From contig NZ_VSKS01000002.1 of NCBI RefSeq assembly GCF_008312835.1, positions 186,001-250,000 on the forward strand: a stretch of DNA of 64,000 nt, given 5' to 3'. Shown piece after piece: positions 16,079 through 24,847 of the stretch. Position 1 is the stretch's first letter; each line of letters opens with the position of its first letter. The notes under the pieces are model-generated. The model saw only the letters and a list, made by a program, of their open reading frames with translations. It had not been told where the DNA came from and did no database searches. The position numbers were made by a program, and so were the translations under genes. This DNA comes from Streptomyces marokkonensis. Its GTDB lineage: Bacteria; Actinomycetota; Actinomycetes; Streptomycetales; Streptomycetaceae.

Positions 16079-16954
16079 ATGACCACACTTGGCGCAGTCT
16101 TCCGTCCCCAGCTCGCCCCCGAGCGGCTTCGCGCCGTCGCGCGGACCGCGGACGAGTCCGGTCTCGAGGAACTCTGGTTGTGGGAGGACTGTTTCCGGGA
16201 GGGCGGGATCTCGACCGGCGCCGCCGCGCTGGCCTGGACCGAGCGGGTGCGGGTCGGGGTCGGACTGCTTCCCGTGCCGTTGCGGAACGTTGCCGTCACC
16301 GCGATGGAGGCCGCGAGTCTGCACCGGATGTTCCCCGGCCGCGCGATCCTCGGGGTCGGGCACGGGGTGCAGGACTGGATGGGGCAGGTCGGGGCGCGCG
16401 TCGAGTCGCCGGTCACGCTGCTGCGGGAGCATCTCCTCGCGCTGCGCGCCCTGCTGGGCGGGGAGCGGGTCACGACCGAGGGGCGGTACGTCATGCTCGA
16501 CGACGTCGCCCTCGACTGGCCGCCACAGGGCCCGGTCGAGGTACTCGCCGGCGCCACCGGGCCCCGCACCGTGCGGCTCACGGGTGAGGCCGCCGACGGG
16601 ACCATCCTCACCGCCAGCACCTCCCCGGACGGGGTACGGCGTGCGCGCCGGCTCGCCGAGGAGGGGCGGGCCGCGGCGGGACGCACCGGCACACCCCACA
16701 GGGTCGTCGTCTATCTGCTCGCCGCCACGGGGAAGGGAGCCGACGAGCGGCTGCGGGCCGAACTGGTCGCCGAGGGGGTCGCCGGAGAGGCAGGTCTCGG
16801 GGTGGCCGGGGACGCCGCCGCCGTCGCCGGGGCGGTGCGGCGGCTGGCGGACGCCGGGGCCGACTCGGTGGTCCTCCAGCCGACCGGCGACGAGCCCGAC
16901 CCCGAGGGCTTCGTGCGGTTCGTGGCGGAGGACGTGCGGCCCCTGGTGCCGTAG
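16079..16954 (+). CDS. LLM-class flavin-dependent (luciferase-like) oxidoreductase
   Basis: 291 residues with the TIM-barrel pattern of bacterial luciferase-like and F420-dependent enzymes: TLGAVFRPQLAPERLRAVARTADESGLEELWLWEDCF at the start, WTERVRVGVGLLPVPLRN, GRAILGVGHGVQDWMGQVG, and a C-terminal VLQPTGDEPDPEGFVRFVAEDVRP. The substrate is unknown. In actinobacteria many members use F420 rather than FMN, and the motif here does not settle which. It starts 20 bases after the secreted protein behind GGTAGGAAG, so it may be co-transcribed, though the functions look unrelated. Confidence 0.85.
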   Translation: MTTLGAVFRPQLAPERLRAVARTADESGLEELWLWEDCFREGGISTGAAALAWTERVRVGVGLLPVPLRNVAVTAMEAASLHRMFPGRAILGVGHGVQDWMGQVGARVESPVTLLREHLLALRALLGGERVTTEGRYVMLDDVALDWPPQGPVEVLAGATGPRTVRLTGEAADGTILTASTSPDGVRRARRLAEEGRAAAGRTGTPHRVVVYLLAATGKGADERLRAELVAEGVAGEAGLGVAGDAAAVAGAVRRLADAGADSVVLQPTGDEPDPEGFVRFVAEDVRPLVP

Positions 16955-17023
16955 CGCGCCCTCGTGCCGTGGCGAGCCGATAAACGAGCGACAGGCGGTG
17001 CCGCGTTCGGGCATGGTCGGTGC

Positions 17024-17833
17024 ATGTCCGACGAGTGCATGTCCGACGAGCGCACGCGCGCATTCGAGGAGCTCCTCGCCGAAGGCGCCTCCGTACCGAC
17101 CGAGGGATGGGACTTCTCCTGGTTCGAGGGGCGGGCCACCGAGGCCCGGCCCTCGTGGGGGTACGCCGGCACGCTGGCCGGGCGGCTGAGCGGTGCCGGT
17201 GCGGCGCTCGACGTCCAGACCGGGGGAGGGGAGGTCCTGGACTTCGCCCTCGCGCGGGCCGGCCGGCGCCCGGCGCTCACCGCCGCCACCGAGGTCTGGC
17301 CGCCCAACGTCGCGAGAGCCACGGCGCTGCTGCGGCCCCGCGGCGTCGCCGTCGTCGCCTGTCCCGAGGACGCGCCGCTGCCGTTCGCCGACGAGACCTT
17401 CGACCTGGTCGTCAGCCGGCACCCCGTGCGGGCGCACTGGGACGAGATCGCGCGCGTGCTCCGGCCCGGCGGTACGTACTTCGCGCAGCACGTGGGACCC
17501 GGCAGCGCCCGGGAGCTCGTCGAGTTCTTCCTCGGACCGCGGCCGGGGGAGCAGTGGGAGGCGCGCCACCCCGACCGTGAGCGGCGCGCCGCCGAGGCCG
17601 CCGGGCTGGAGACCGTCGACGTGCGGGCCGAACGCCTGCGCATGGAGTTCCACGACATCGCCGCCGTCGTGCACTTCCTGCGCAAGGTGGTCTGGATGGT
17701 TCCGGACTTCACCGTCGACGCGTACCGGCCGCGGCTGCGGGCGCTGCACGAGCGGATCGAGGCCGAGGGCTCGTTCGTGGCGCACAGCAGCCGGCACCTC
17801 TTCGAGATGCGACGGGGATCGCGGACACCGTGA
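17024..17833 (+). CDS. class I SAM-dependent methyltransferase
   Basis: 269 residues. The SAM-binding Rossmann core is ALDVQTGGGEVLDFAL, then VVACPEDAPLPFADETFDLVVSRHPVRAHWDEIARVLRPGG, the usual type 11 methyltransferase order. The substrate is unknown. The start region is a tandem 15-base duplication that gives MSDECMSDER, so there are two equivalent ATGs (17024 and 17039), each preceded by the same bases. Neither has a clear ribosome-binding site. An in-frame ATG at 16964 would add 20 residues of unlikely composition. Confidence 0.82.
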   Translation: MSDECMSDERTRAFEELLAEGASVPTEGWDFSWFEGRATEARPSWGYAGTLAGRLSGAGAALDVQTGGGEVLDFALARAGRRPALTAATEVWPPNVARATALLRPRGVAVVACPEDAPLPFADETFDLVVSRHPVRAHWDEIARVLRPGGTYFAQHVGPGSARELVEFFLGPRPGEQWEARHPDRERRAAEAAGLETVDVRAERLRMEFHDIAAVVHFLRKVVWMVPDFTVDAYRPRLRALHERIEAEGSFVAHSSRHLFEMRRGSRTP

Positions 17834-18286
17834 GGACCCCGGCCACCGGGGGCGTCCGGCGGGTTTCCGCATCGTTACCGGGTGCGGCTGGCCCCGGAGC
17901 GGCACTCTCGCGTAAGTTCGGACCAAGGTAATTCGCGTAAGCAAAGCTGCGCGGGGTGGCACCGCGCGGTGGAGGGGGCTGCGCGGTGCCCGGCCCGGGC
18001 GCCCCGGGTGCCGCCGCCGGGTCAAGCGGGCGGCGCCGCCGGGGTCACCCGTCAGGGGGACGACCGGAAGAGTGGCCCTGACGAGGGGGTGGCGGTGCCA
18101 CATCCTGCACACAGTCCCCCCAAGCCTAGGTTTTTCGCAGGATTTGGCTGCGTTTCGGCCATGTGAAGCCCTTGGACGGCGCTTTCCGAAGCCATCGGGG
18201 CGTCGCCGGACGATTCCGGAGAGTAGTTGTGGCCCGCCGATGCGCGCAGCATCACTTACGAAGGGTTATGGTGGGAACCCCCCCTC

Positions 18287-18326
18287 GGGCCGGTCCGTCT
18301 CCCCCCCACGGACCGGCCCGTTTTTT
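18287..18326 (+). terminator. Rho-independent terminator with U-tract
   Basis: A 12-base perfect stem (18287-18298 with 18308-18319), a 9-base loop and a G followed by six T. A true U-tract is rare in this genome and points to a + strand transcript ending here. Confidence 0.85.
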
Positions 18327-18363
18327 CATGCCGCCCGGGCTGTGCCGTCCCCGACGCCCCCTG

Positions 18364-18369
18364 GCTAGA
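18364..18369 (+). promoter_or_regulatory. -10 element for a probable leaderless transcript
   Basis: TAGAGT lies 9 bases before ATG 18378, which places the transcription start at or within two bases of the start codon. No ribosome-binding site is present in the gap. Confidence 0.45.
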
Positions 18370-18377
18370 GTCCACGC

Positions 18378-18998
18378 ATGTCGAACGAACAGCCGACACC
18401 ACCTCAGCAGCCCCCGGGCGGGCCCGGGCAGCCGGGCCCGTACGGTTCCCCCGCCGCGTACGGCCCGTACGGTCAGCCGCCCGGCCCTTACGGCTCCCCG
18501 CCGGCACCCCAGCCGCCCCAGCCCGGGACCTATCCCCAGCCCGGGACCTATCCCCAGCCCGGTGCCCACCCCCACGGCTGGACCGGCGCCCCGCCGTACT
18601 ACGACCCGTCCCGGCCCCCGGCCATGCCGGGCCCCGTGCGCGCCGCCCAGATCGTGATCTTCGCGACGTTCGGGCTCGGCGTCCTGCTCACCGTCCTGGT
18701 CGGCGTCGCCGTGGGGGCCGAGCCGGCGGGGCGGTTCTTCAGCACCTATCTGATGACCGTCGTGCTGTTCGTCCTGGCGTTCCGGTACCCCAGGGCGGGC
18801 AACGGCGTCCGCATCGCCTCCATCGTGCTGGCATCCGTGCAGATCCTGCTGGCGCTCAGCGCGACGGCGCAGGGCGTCCCGCTGGGGATCCTGCCGCTCG
18901 GCACCGCCGTCGCCGTCGTCGTCCTGCTCAGCCAGGGCTCCGCGGGACAGTGGTTCCGGCGGCCGCGCGCAAACGGCGTGCCGCCGCAATACAGCTGA
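18378..18998 (+). CDS. proline-rich small membrane protein
   Basis: 206 residues. Residues 1-85 are Pro/Gly/Tyr/Gln-rich with PQPGTY repeats, a disordered cytoplasmic tail. Four hydrophobic helices follow (about 90-115, 118-137, 145-165, 170-190), separated by short loops, and the protein ends with a basic RRPRANGVPPQYS tail. This layout is common among Streptomyces membrane proteins of unknown function. The gene is monocistronic and appears leaderless, just after the terminator of the candidate RNA. Confidence 0.78.
   Translation: MSNEQPTPPQQPPGGPGQPGPYGSPAAYGPYGQPPGPYGSPPAPQPPQPGTYPQPGTYPQPGAHPHGWTGAPPYYDPSRPPAMPGPVRAAQIVIFATFGLGVLLTVLVGVAVGAEPAGRFFSTYLMTVVLFVLAFRYPRAGNGVRIASIVLASVQILLALSATAQGVPLGILPLGTAVAVVVLLSQGSAGQWFRRPRANGVPPQYS
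18519..18563 (+). repeat. 18-base tandem repeat in the proline-rich tail
   Basis: Two exact copies of the 18-base unit CAGCCCGGGACCTATCCC and half of a third encode PQPGTY repeats. Confidence 0.85.
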
Positions 18999-19167
18999 CA
19001 AACGCACCACGGCGGACTTTGGGGACCCCCGCCCCGGCGGGGGTACGCTTCGCCTTCGGGGACCGCCATACGGACAGGGGCCGCCCGTGGCCGAGACCGG
19101 GCCGCATGCCGCGCGACGCGGCGGGGTGCCGCGCCTGTCCGATCCGTACGGAGGGGCTGACGATCAC

Positions 19168-19941
19168 GTGAACCTGCGCGACAAGCTGCGGAGCCTGCTG
19201 GTCAGGCTGTACGCACGCCGGGTGGAAGGCCACCTGGACACCGCTCAGGTGCCCAAGCACATCGGCGTCATCATGGATGGCAACCGCCGCTGGGCGAAGG
19301 CCGCGGGTTCCAGCACCGTCCACGGTCACCGGGCCGGCGCGGACAAGATCGAGGAGTTCCTCGGCTGGTGCAGTGAGACGGACGTCGAGGTCGTCACCCT
19401 CTGGCTGCTGTCGACGGACAACTTCGACCGGCCGAAGGAGGAACTCGTCCCGCTGCTCGGCATCATCGAGGACGTCGTGCGCACCCTCGCCGCCGACGGG
19501 CGCTGGCGGGTCCATCACGTCGGCACGCCCGATCTGCTGCCGTCCGGGATGCAGACCACCCTGAAGGAGGCCGAGGAGGCCACCGCGCACGTCACCGGGA
19601 TAGTGGTCAACGTGGCCATCGGATACGGCGGCCGTCAGGAGATCGCCGACGCGGTGCGGTCCATGCTCGTCGACGCCCACGAGAAGGGCACCTCGATGGA
19701 GGAGCTCGCCGAGGCCGTCGACGTCGACATGATCGGGCGTCACCTCTACACCCGCGCCCAGCCCGACCCGGACCTCGTGATCCGCACCAGTGGCGAGCAG
19801 CGGCTGTCCGGATTCATGCTCTGGCAGACCGCGCATTCGGAGTACTACTTCTGCGAGGTCTTCTGGCCGGCCTTCCGCAAGGTCGACTTCCTGCGGGCGC
19901 TGCGCGACTATGCCGCCCGACACCGGCGCTACGGCGGCTGA
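19168..19941 (+). CDS. short-chain cis-prenyltransferase (Rv1086-type, UPP synthase family)
   Basis: 257 residues from GTG 19168. It has the family signatures HIGVIMDGNRRWAKAAG (catalytic Asp and phosphate loop), VTLWLLSTDNFDRP, NVAIGYGGRQEI, and the C-terminal DPDLVIRTSGEQRLSGFMLWQ. The ending RKVDFLRALRDYAARHRRYGG closely follows mycobacterial Rv1086, the Z,E-farnesyl diphosphate synthase that feeds polyprenyl phosphate synthesis, rather than the longer UppS. An upstream GTG at 19087 would add 27 residues without family similarity. The GGAGGGG site lies 12-13 bases from the chosen start, slightly far. Confidence 0.9.
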   Translation: MNLRDKLRSLLVRLYARRVEGHLDTAQVPKHIGVIMDGNRRWAKAAGSSTVHGHRAGADKIEEFLGWCSETDVEVVTLWLLSTDNFDRPKEELVPLLGIIEDVVRTLAADGRWRVHHVGTPDLLPSGMQTTLKEAEEATAHVTGIVVNVAIGYGGRQEIADAVRSMLVDAHEKGTSMEELAEAVDVDMIGRHLYTRAQPDPDLVIRTSGEQRLSGFMLWQTAHSEYYFCEVFWPAFRKVDFLRALRDYAARHRRYGG

Positions 19942-20256
19942 CGCGCCCGTCCCCGCGCCTCCCGCACCGCTGGTCACACACTGTTCACCGGCACGCCGTC
20001 ATATGCCGTGGCATGGCCGTGCTCGTTCGAGGGAATAAGCCAGGCAGGTCGACACCCGAACCACGGGTGTCGGATCTCAGCGGGCGGCACGGAAGCCGTC
20101 CGCCCGGGAGGCCCTGTTGCAGCAGCCCGACCGTGCGGTCACGGCACGGACGAAGCAGCGGAGGGCCGGTTCCCGGCCCGCCGTGCACGGGGGCCGTCGA
20201 CCGGTCCAGCTCCGCTCCGTCGCTCCCCGACCTCATCCGAGGGGGTACGTCCTTCC
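19942..20256. other. 315-base intergenic leader of the PhoH gene
   Basis: No gene was supported. It contains several short inverted repeats (for example CACCCG-AACCA-CGGGTG near 20060 and GCCGTGCACGG near 20180) and ends with the GAGGGGG ribosome-binding site of the PIN-PhoH gene. The open frames across it have no family likeness. Confidence 0.5.
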
Positions 20257-21582
20257 GTGGTGACCAGCGCAAAGCGCCACAAGCCAGACCGGCGCACCTA
20301 TGTTCTCGACACCAGCGTCCTGCTGGCCGACCCCAATGCCCTGAGCCGCTTCGACGAGCACGAGGTCGTGCTCCCCGTCGTCGTGGTGACGGAACTGGAG
20401 GCCAAGCGGAACCATCCCGAACTCGGCTATTTCGCCCGGCAGGCACTCCGTCTGCTGGACGACTACCGGGTGCGGTACGGCCGCCTCGACGCCCCCATTC
20501 CGACCGGGGACCTCGGCGGAACCGTGCGGGTCGAGCTCAACCACTCGGACCCCAGCGTGCTGCCCAGCGGCTACCGCCTGGGGGACAACGACTCCCGCAT
20601 CCTCGCGGTCGCCCGCAATCTGCAGGCCGAGGGGTTCGACGTCACCGTCGTGTCGAAGGACCTTCCGCTCAGGATCAAGGCGTCCTCCGTCGGTCTCCTC
20701 GCCGAGGAGTACCGCGCGGAGCTCGCCATCACGGACTCCTCCGGCTGGACCGGAATGTCCGAACTGACCCTGCCGGGCGAGCAGGTGGACATCCTCTTCG
20801 AGGAGGGGCGCGTGCATGTGCCCGAAGCGTCCGGGCTCCCCGTGCACACCGGTCTGACCATCCAGTCCGAGCGCGGCAAGGCGCTCGGGCGGGTCACCGC
20901 CGACGGCAACGTCCGGCTGGTGCGCGGCGACCGGGAGGCGTTCGGCATCAAGGGCCGCAGCGCCGAGCAGCGGATCGCGCTCGACCTGCTCCTCGACCCG
21001 GACGTCGGGATCGTGTCCATGGGCGGCCGGGCCGGCACCGGCAAGTCGGCGCTGGCGCTGTGCGCGGGCCTCGAGGCGGTCCTGGAGCGCCGGCAGCACC
21101 AGAAGGTGATGGTCTTCCGTCCGCTGTACGCGGTGGGCGGGCAGGAACTGGGCTATCTGCCCGGTTCCGAGGCGGAGAAGATGAGCCCCTGGGCGCAGGC
21201 GGTGTTCGACACGCTGTCGGCGGTCACCAGCCGGGAAGTCATCGAGGAGGTCACCGCGCGCGGCATGCTGGAGGTCCTGCCGCTCACCCACATCCGGGGC
21301 CGCTCGCTGCACGACGCGTTCGTGATCGTGGACGAGGCGCAGTCGCTGGAACGGAACGTCCTGCTGACCGTTCTGTCCCGGATCGGGGCCAATTCGCGGG
21401 TCGTTCTGACCCATGATGTCGCCCAGCGGGACAATCTGCGGGTCGGGCGGTACGACGGTGTGGTCGCCGTCGTCGAGAAACTGAAGGGGCATCCGCTGTT
21501 CGCGCACGTCACACTGACGCGGTCCGAGAGGTCCCAGATCGCTGCCCTTGTGACCGAAATGCTCGAAGACGGTCAGATCTGA
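20257..21582 (+). CDS. PIN-PhoH fusion ATPase (PhoH2 type)
   Basis: 441 residues from GTG 20257 (GAGGGGG site). The N-terminal PIN ribonuclease domain (about 12-150) has the acidic triad in [24 protein letters not shown] and [10 protein letters not shown]. The C-terminal PhoH ATPase (about 230-435) has Walker [13 protein letters not shown], Walker [13 protein letters not shown], then [16 protein letters not shown]-PhoH proteins of mycobacteria (PhoH2) are sequence-specific RNA helicase-nucleases, there paired with a small antitoxin-like gene. I see no such partner immediately upstream. It lies downstream of the cis-prenyltransferase with its own long leader. Confidence 0.9.
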   Translation: MVTSAKRHKPDRRTYVLDTSVLLADPNALSRFDEHEVVLPVVVVTELEAKRNHPELGYFARQALRLLDDYRVRYGRLDAPIPTGDLGGTVRVELNHSDPSVLPSGYRLGDNDSRILAVARNLQAEGFDVTVVSKDLPLRIKASSVGLLAEEYRAELAITDSSGWTGMSELTLPGEQVDILFEEGRVHVPEASGLPVHTGLTIQSERGKALGRVTADGNVRLVRGDREAFGIKGRSAEQRIALDLLLDPDVGIVSMGGRAGTGKSALALCAGLEAVLERRQHQKVMVFRPLYAVGGQELGYLPGSEAEKMSPWAQAVFDTLSAVTSREVIEEVTARGMLEVLPLTHIRGRSLHDAFVIVDEAQSLERNVLLTVLSRIGANSRVVLTHDVAQRDNLRVGRYDGVVAVVEKLKGHPLFAHVTLTRSERSQIAALVTEMLEDGQI

Positions 21583-22001
21583 CCCTCGTTCTCCAACAAG
21601 GGTCGATTGCGCAGTAATTGGCGCCGTCCGGAAAGGTGTAGAGCCTAGCCGGGCGGCGTCGGCGCGTGTACCGATTTCCGGGAATCCCCGGGAGCAAACG
21701 GGATGTGAGCTTTCACACGCAACGGAGAATTGCCTTGCCCCGTCGGGTTACGGCAGAGTCTCACTCCTGTCAGGCCCCGCATACGACACAGCTGTACCCC
21801 CAGCGGTGCAGAACCACAGCAGGACCCCGTTCCAACTCCATAGCGTCGTCGTATGCCGCCCGAGCATCACGCGGCGCTCCCCTCGTGGGAGTTGCCCACC
21901 GGGCCCGCGCCTTCCGTGACCCGTAGTTGGGGAGGCCAGTGCCAGGGGCACGATTGCGTCCGCGAGGGTCACCGAAGCGGGCGATGCTGGAAGGAAACCG
22001 T
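21583..22001. other. 419-base leader of the lytic transglycosylase gene
   Basis: No protein gene was supported. It is lower in GC than its flanks around 21590-21740 and contains the dyad TGTGA-GCTT-TCACA near 21706, which resembles a CRP-type half-site pair (GTG-N6-CAC). A long transcribed leader before a cell-wall hydrolase is typical in Streptomyces, where cyclic di-AMP (ydaO-type) riboswitches control such genes. I could not fit the conserved ydaO core here with confidence. Confidence 0.4.
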
Positions 22002-22700
22002 GTGAGCCGGATCTCGGTCCGGGGATTCGCAGTGGCCTCGGCCACGGCGGTCACCGCTGTCGGAAGCGTCGTCGGCGTTGCCTCGGGCAGCACCGCGCAG
22101 AACAACGACGTCGAAGCGACGGCAAGCGGCACCACGCTGCTCGCGGACATCCCCGCGGGCCAGCAGGCCCAGGTGCAGACCGCGTCCCTGACGCAGCAGG
22201 CCGAAACGATGGCCATCGCGGCGGACGCGAGCGCCAAGAAGGACGCGGAGGAGGCCGCCCGCAAGGCCGCCGCCGAGACCGCGGTCGCCAAGAAGAAGGA
22301 AGCGGCCGAGAAGGCGGAGCAGGAGGCCAAGGAGCGCGCCGAGGCCAAGGCCGCCGCCAGCCGTTCCGCGGTCCGCGACGCGTCCAGCTTCCCCGTCCAG
22401 GCGTCCTACACCGTCGCCGAGGTCCAGGCGATGGCCCGGCAGATCGTCCCCGCGGACCAGTTCCAGTGCTTCAGCAACATCGTGGAGCGCGAGTCGAGCT
22501 GGAACTACCGGGCCGACAATCCCACCTCCGACGCCTACGGCCTGGTGCAGGCCCTCCCGGGGTCCAAGATGGCCTCCGCCGGAGCCGACTGGATGACGAA
22601 CCCGGCCACCCAGATCAAGTGGGGCCTCGGCTACATGGACGGCCGCTACGGCAGCCCCTGCGGCGCCTGGAACTTCTGGCAGGCCAACCACTGGTACTAG
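22002..22700 (+). CDS. secreted lytic transglycosylase (SLT domain)
   Basis: 232 residues from GTG 22002 (GGAAGGA site 6 bases upstream). The signal peptide SRISVRGFAVASATAVTAV is followed by a low-complexity region, then a long charged Ala/Lys/Glu coiled-coil (about 65-130). The C-terminal domain has QCFSNIVERESSWNYRADNPTSDAYGLVQALPGSKM, an SLT goose-lysozyme-like fold with catalytic Glu in ERESSW, closing with AWNFWQANHWY. It cleaves peptidoglycan glycan strands outside the cell. The coiled-coil linker is shared with Streptomyces Rpf/SLT-type secreted hydrolases. Confidence 0.9.
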   Translation: MSRISVRGFAVASATAVTAVGSVVGVASGSTAQNNDVEATASGTTLLADIPAGQQAQVQTASLTQQAETMAIAADASAKKDAEEAARKAAAETAVAKKKEAAEKAEQEAKERAEAKAAASRSAVRDASSFPVQASYTVAEVQAMARQIVPADQFQCFSNIVERESSWNYRADNPTSDAYGLVQALPGSKMASAGADWMTNPATQIKWGLGYMDGRYGSPCGAWNFWQANHWY

Positions 22701-22741
22701 AGGCACCGGGGCTCCGCCCCCGGCCACCGCTCAACCCCGGC

Positions 22742-22774
22742 ACAGCCCCGCACCGTCCTACGGTGCGGGGCTGT
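22742..22774 (+). terminator. hairpin terminator after the transglycosylase
   Basis: A perfect 15-base stem (22742-22756 with 22760-22774) with a 3-base loop and no U-tract. Confidence 0.75.
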
Positions 22775-22842
22775 CGCCATGTACGGTCTGACCGACGACT
22801 CCAGGGGGAGTGGTGGGGAGAAACGGGGGAAGAGGACGGATC

Positions 22843-24231
22843 ATGTCGCGAGTGCCAGGGTGGCTCGGCCGTGCCGGGGCCCGACTGACCGAGGTCAGCA
22901 AGCGGCTGGAGGAACGCCGCGCCGAGGTGACGCGGGACAGCCGGCCCGACGACCTCCACCACGAGGACACCGGGCGGGAGGCCGCCGCGCGCCCCGACCA
23001 GGTGCCGCCGGCTGCCGAGTACGCCGCCTCCGAGGCCGTCCCCCTCCGCCCGGACCCGGCGCAGGCCGTGCCTTGGGGGGTGCGGGTCGCCGCCGAGGCC
23101 GGCTGGCGGCTGCTGGTGCTGGCCGGCACGGTCTGGGTGCTCATGCGGGTCATCAGCGCCGTACAGCTCGTGGTGCTGGCCTTCGCGGCCTCGCTGCTGA
23201 TCACCGCGCTGCTCCAGCCGACGGTGGCGCGGCTGAGGCGGATCGGCGTGCCGCACGGTCCGGCCACGGCGCTGACGGCGTTGTTCGGGTTCGTCGTGCT
23301 CGGCCTCATGGGCTGGTTCGTGACCTGGCAGATCATGGAGAACATCGACAACCTCTCCAGCCAGATCCAGGACGGCATCGACGAACTGCGCAACTGGCTG
23401 CTCAACAGCCCTTTCCACGTCACCGACAAGCAGATCAACGAGATCGCCAAGAACCTGCGTGAGGCGGTCGGCGCCAACACCGAGCAGATCACCTCGGCGG
23501 GCCTGGAGGGCGTGACGGTCGTCGTCGAGGCGCTCACCGGCATACTGCTGGCGGTCTTCTGCACGCTGTTCCTGCTCTACGACGGCAAGCGGATCTGGCA
23601 GTGGTCGCTCAAGCTCGTCCCGGCCGCGGCCCGTCCGGGTGTCGCCGGTGCCGGGCCGGCCGCGTGGCGGACGCTGACGGCGTACGTACGCGGCACCCTG
23701 ATCGTGGCTCTGATCGACGCGATCTTCATCGGCCTCGGCATCTACTTCCTCGACGTGCCGATGGCGGTGCCGCTGGCCGTCTTCATCTTCCTGTTCTCGT
23801 TCATCCCGCTCGTGGGCGCGGTGGTGTCGGGAGCGCTGGCGGTGGTCGTCGCGCTGGTCACCCAGGGTGTGTTCACGGGCGTCATGACGCTCGTGGTGGT
23901 GCTGGCGGTGCAGCAGATCGAGGGGCACATCCTCCAGCCGTTCATCCTGGGCCGGGCGGTGCGGGTCCATCCGCTGGCGGTGGTGCTGGCGGTCGCCTCG
24001 GGCGGCATGGTGGCCGGCATCGGCGGCGCGGTGGTCGCCGTACCGCTCGTCGCGGTCACCAACACCGTCGTCGGCTATCTGCGCGCGTACTCCCTCGAGA
24101 CGGCCGTACGCCATTCCCCCCGGCCCCGGGGCGCCACCGCCCTGTCCGCGCCGGACGCCCCGCTGCCGGTGCCTGCCGAGCCCGCGGCGCCGGACGAGGA
24201 GAAGCGCCCCGGGCCCCCGCGCGAGGAGTAG
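22843..24231 (+). CDS. AI-2E family transporter (PerM/YdiK-like permease)
   Basis: 462 residues from ATG 22843 (AGAGGACGGA site). After a charged cytoplasmic N-terminus of about 85 residues come the helices of PF01594: WRLLVLAGTVWVLMRVISAV, LVVLAFAASLLITALLQPTVARLRRIG, ALFGFVVLGLMGWFV. A long amphipathic outer region (DNLSSQIQDGIDELRNWLLNS) follows, then five C-terminal helices including FIFLFSFIPLVGAVVSGALAVVVAL and VQQIEGHILQPFILG, the most conserved family segment. Members export small molecules or sodium; the autoinducer-2 link comes from one E. coli member. The substrate here is unknown. Confidence 0.9.
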   Translation: MSRVPGWLGRAGARLTEVSKRLEERRAEVTRDSRPDDLHHEDTGREAAARPDQVPPAAEYAASEAVPLRPDPAQAVPWGVRVAAEAGWRLLVLAGTVWVLMRVISAVQLVVLAFAASLLITALLQPTVARLRRIGVPHGPATALTALFGFVVLGLMGWFVTWQIMENIDNLSSQIQDGIDELRNWLLNSPFHVTDKQINEIAKNLREAVGANTEQITSAGLEGVTVVVEALTGILLAVFCTLFLLYDGKRIWQWSLKLVPAAARPGVAGAGPAAWRTLTAYVRGTLIVALIDAIFIGLGIYFLDVPMAVPLAVFIFLFSFIPLVGAVVSGALAVVVALVTQGVFTGVMTLVVVLAVQQIEGHILQPFILGRAVRVHPLAVVLAVASGGMVAGIGGAVVAVPLVAVTNTVVGYLRAYSLETAVRHSPRPRGATALSAPDAPLPVPAEPAAPDEEKRPGPPREE

Positions 24232-24235
24232 CCCG

Positions 24236-24297
24236 CCCGTCACGCACGACGGGCCCGCCCACCGGCCGGGGTGGACGGGCCCGTTGTGCGTGACGGG
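24236..24297. terminator. large bidirectional hairpin terminator
   Basis: A 28-base stem (24236-24263 with 24270-24297, two G-U pairs) and a 6-base loop lie between the convergent AI-2E transporter and ahpD genes. Confidence 0.85.
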
Positions 24298-24307
24298 ACG
24301 CGCGGTG

Positions 24308-24841
24308 TCACTCCGCGAGGGCCGCCTCCGCGTCGAGCGTGGCGGCGACCGCCTGGATCACCGCGGCGATCTTGAAGGCCTCCTGGACGGCCTCGCGCTC
24401 CAGGCCGGCCTTGCGCAGCACCTGCTCGTGGGAGTCGAGGCACATGCCGCAGCCGTTGATCGCGGAGACCGCGAAGGACCAGAACTCGAAGTCGACCTTG
24501 TCGACGCCGGGGTTGCCGATGACGTTCATCCGCAGACCGGCGCGCAGGTTGCCGTACTCGTGGTCCGACAGCAGGTGGCGGGTGCGGTAGAAGACGTTGT
24601 TCATCGCCATCACCGCGGCGGCGGCCTTGGCGGCCGTGTACGCCTCCGGCGACAGGTTCGCCTTCGCCTCCGGCTCCAGCTCGCGCAGCACGACGGCCGA
24701 GCGCGAGGCGATCGCCGTCGACAGCACCGTGCCCCACAGCTGCTGGGCCGGCAGGTCGGAGTTGCCGATGACCGAGCCCAGGTTGAGCTTCAGGTCCTTG
24801 GCGTAGTCCGGTATCCGGGACTTCAGGGAGTCGAGCGACAT
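24308..24841 (-). CDS. ahpD: alkyl hydroperoxide reductase AhpD
   Basis: 177 residues, the standard AhpD length. The active site [10 protein letters not shown] has Cys131 and Cys134 with His138, and Glu119 lies before it, equivalent to the relay residues of the M. tuberculosis enzyme. AhpD reduces AhpC in actinobacteria through lipoamide-linked electrons, replacing AhpF. It starts 6 bases after ahpC in the same direction and ends at a large terminator, giving a two-gene ahpCD operon divergent from oxyR. Confidence 0.97.
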   Translation of the reverse strand: MSLDSLKSRIPDYAKDLKLNLGSVIGNSDLPAQQLWGTVLSTAIASRSAVVLRELEPEAKANLSPEAYTAAKAAAAVMAMNNVFYRTRHLLSDHEYGNLRAGLRMNVIGNPGVDKVDFEFWSFAVSAINGCGMCLDSHEQVLRKAGLEREAVQEAFKIAAVIQAVAATLDAEAALAE

Positions 24842-24847
24842 GTCAGG

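Larger units (their letters stand above)
17834..18377. other. 544-base gene-free stretch with candidate noncoding RNA
   Basis: No credible protein gene was found. Two TCGCGTAAG direct repeats (about 17908 and 17933) open the stretch. Very GC-rich complementary segments follow (17950-18060), then a less GC-rich part with AGGTTTTTCGCAGGATTTGG near 18125. It ends with a textbook Rho-independent terminator (18287-18326) that no upstream gene within 450 bases needs. That pattern suggests a structured RNA on the + strand. I could not match it to RNase P RNA, tmRNA, SRP RNA or a riboswitch class. Confidence 0.4.

Noticed and set aside
20008-20256. N-terminal extension of the PIN-PhoH protein
   Set aside because: No similarity to PIN domains, and GTG 20257 has an ideal GAGGGGG site.
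21583-22001. Firm cyclic di-AMP riboswitch call
   Set aside because: The characteristic conserved core could not be located by eye.
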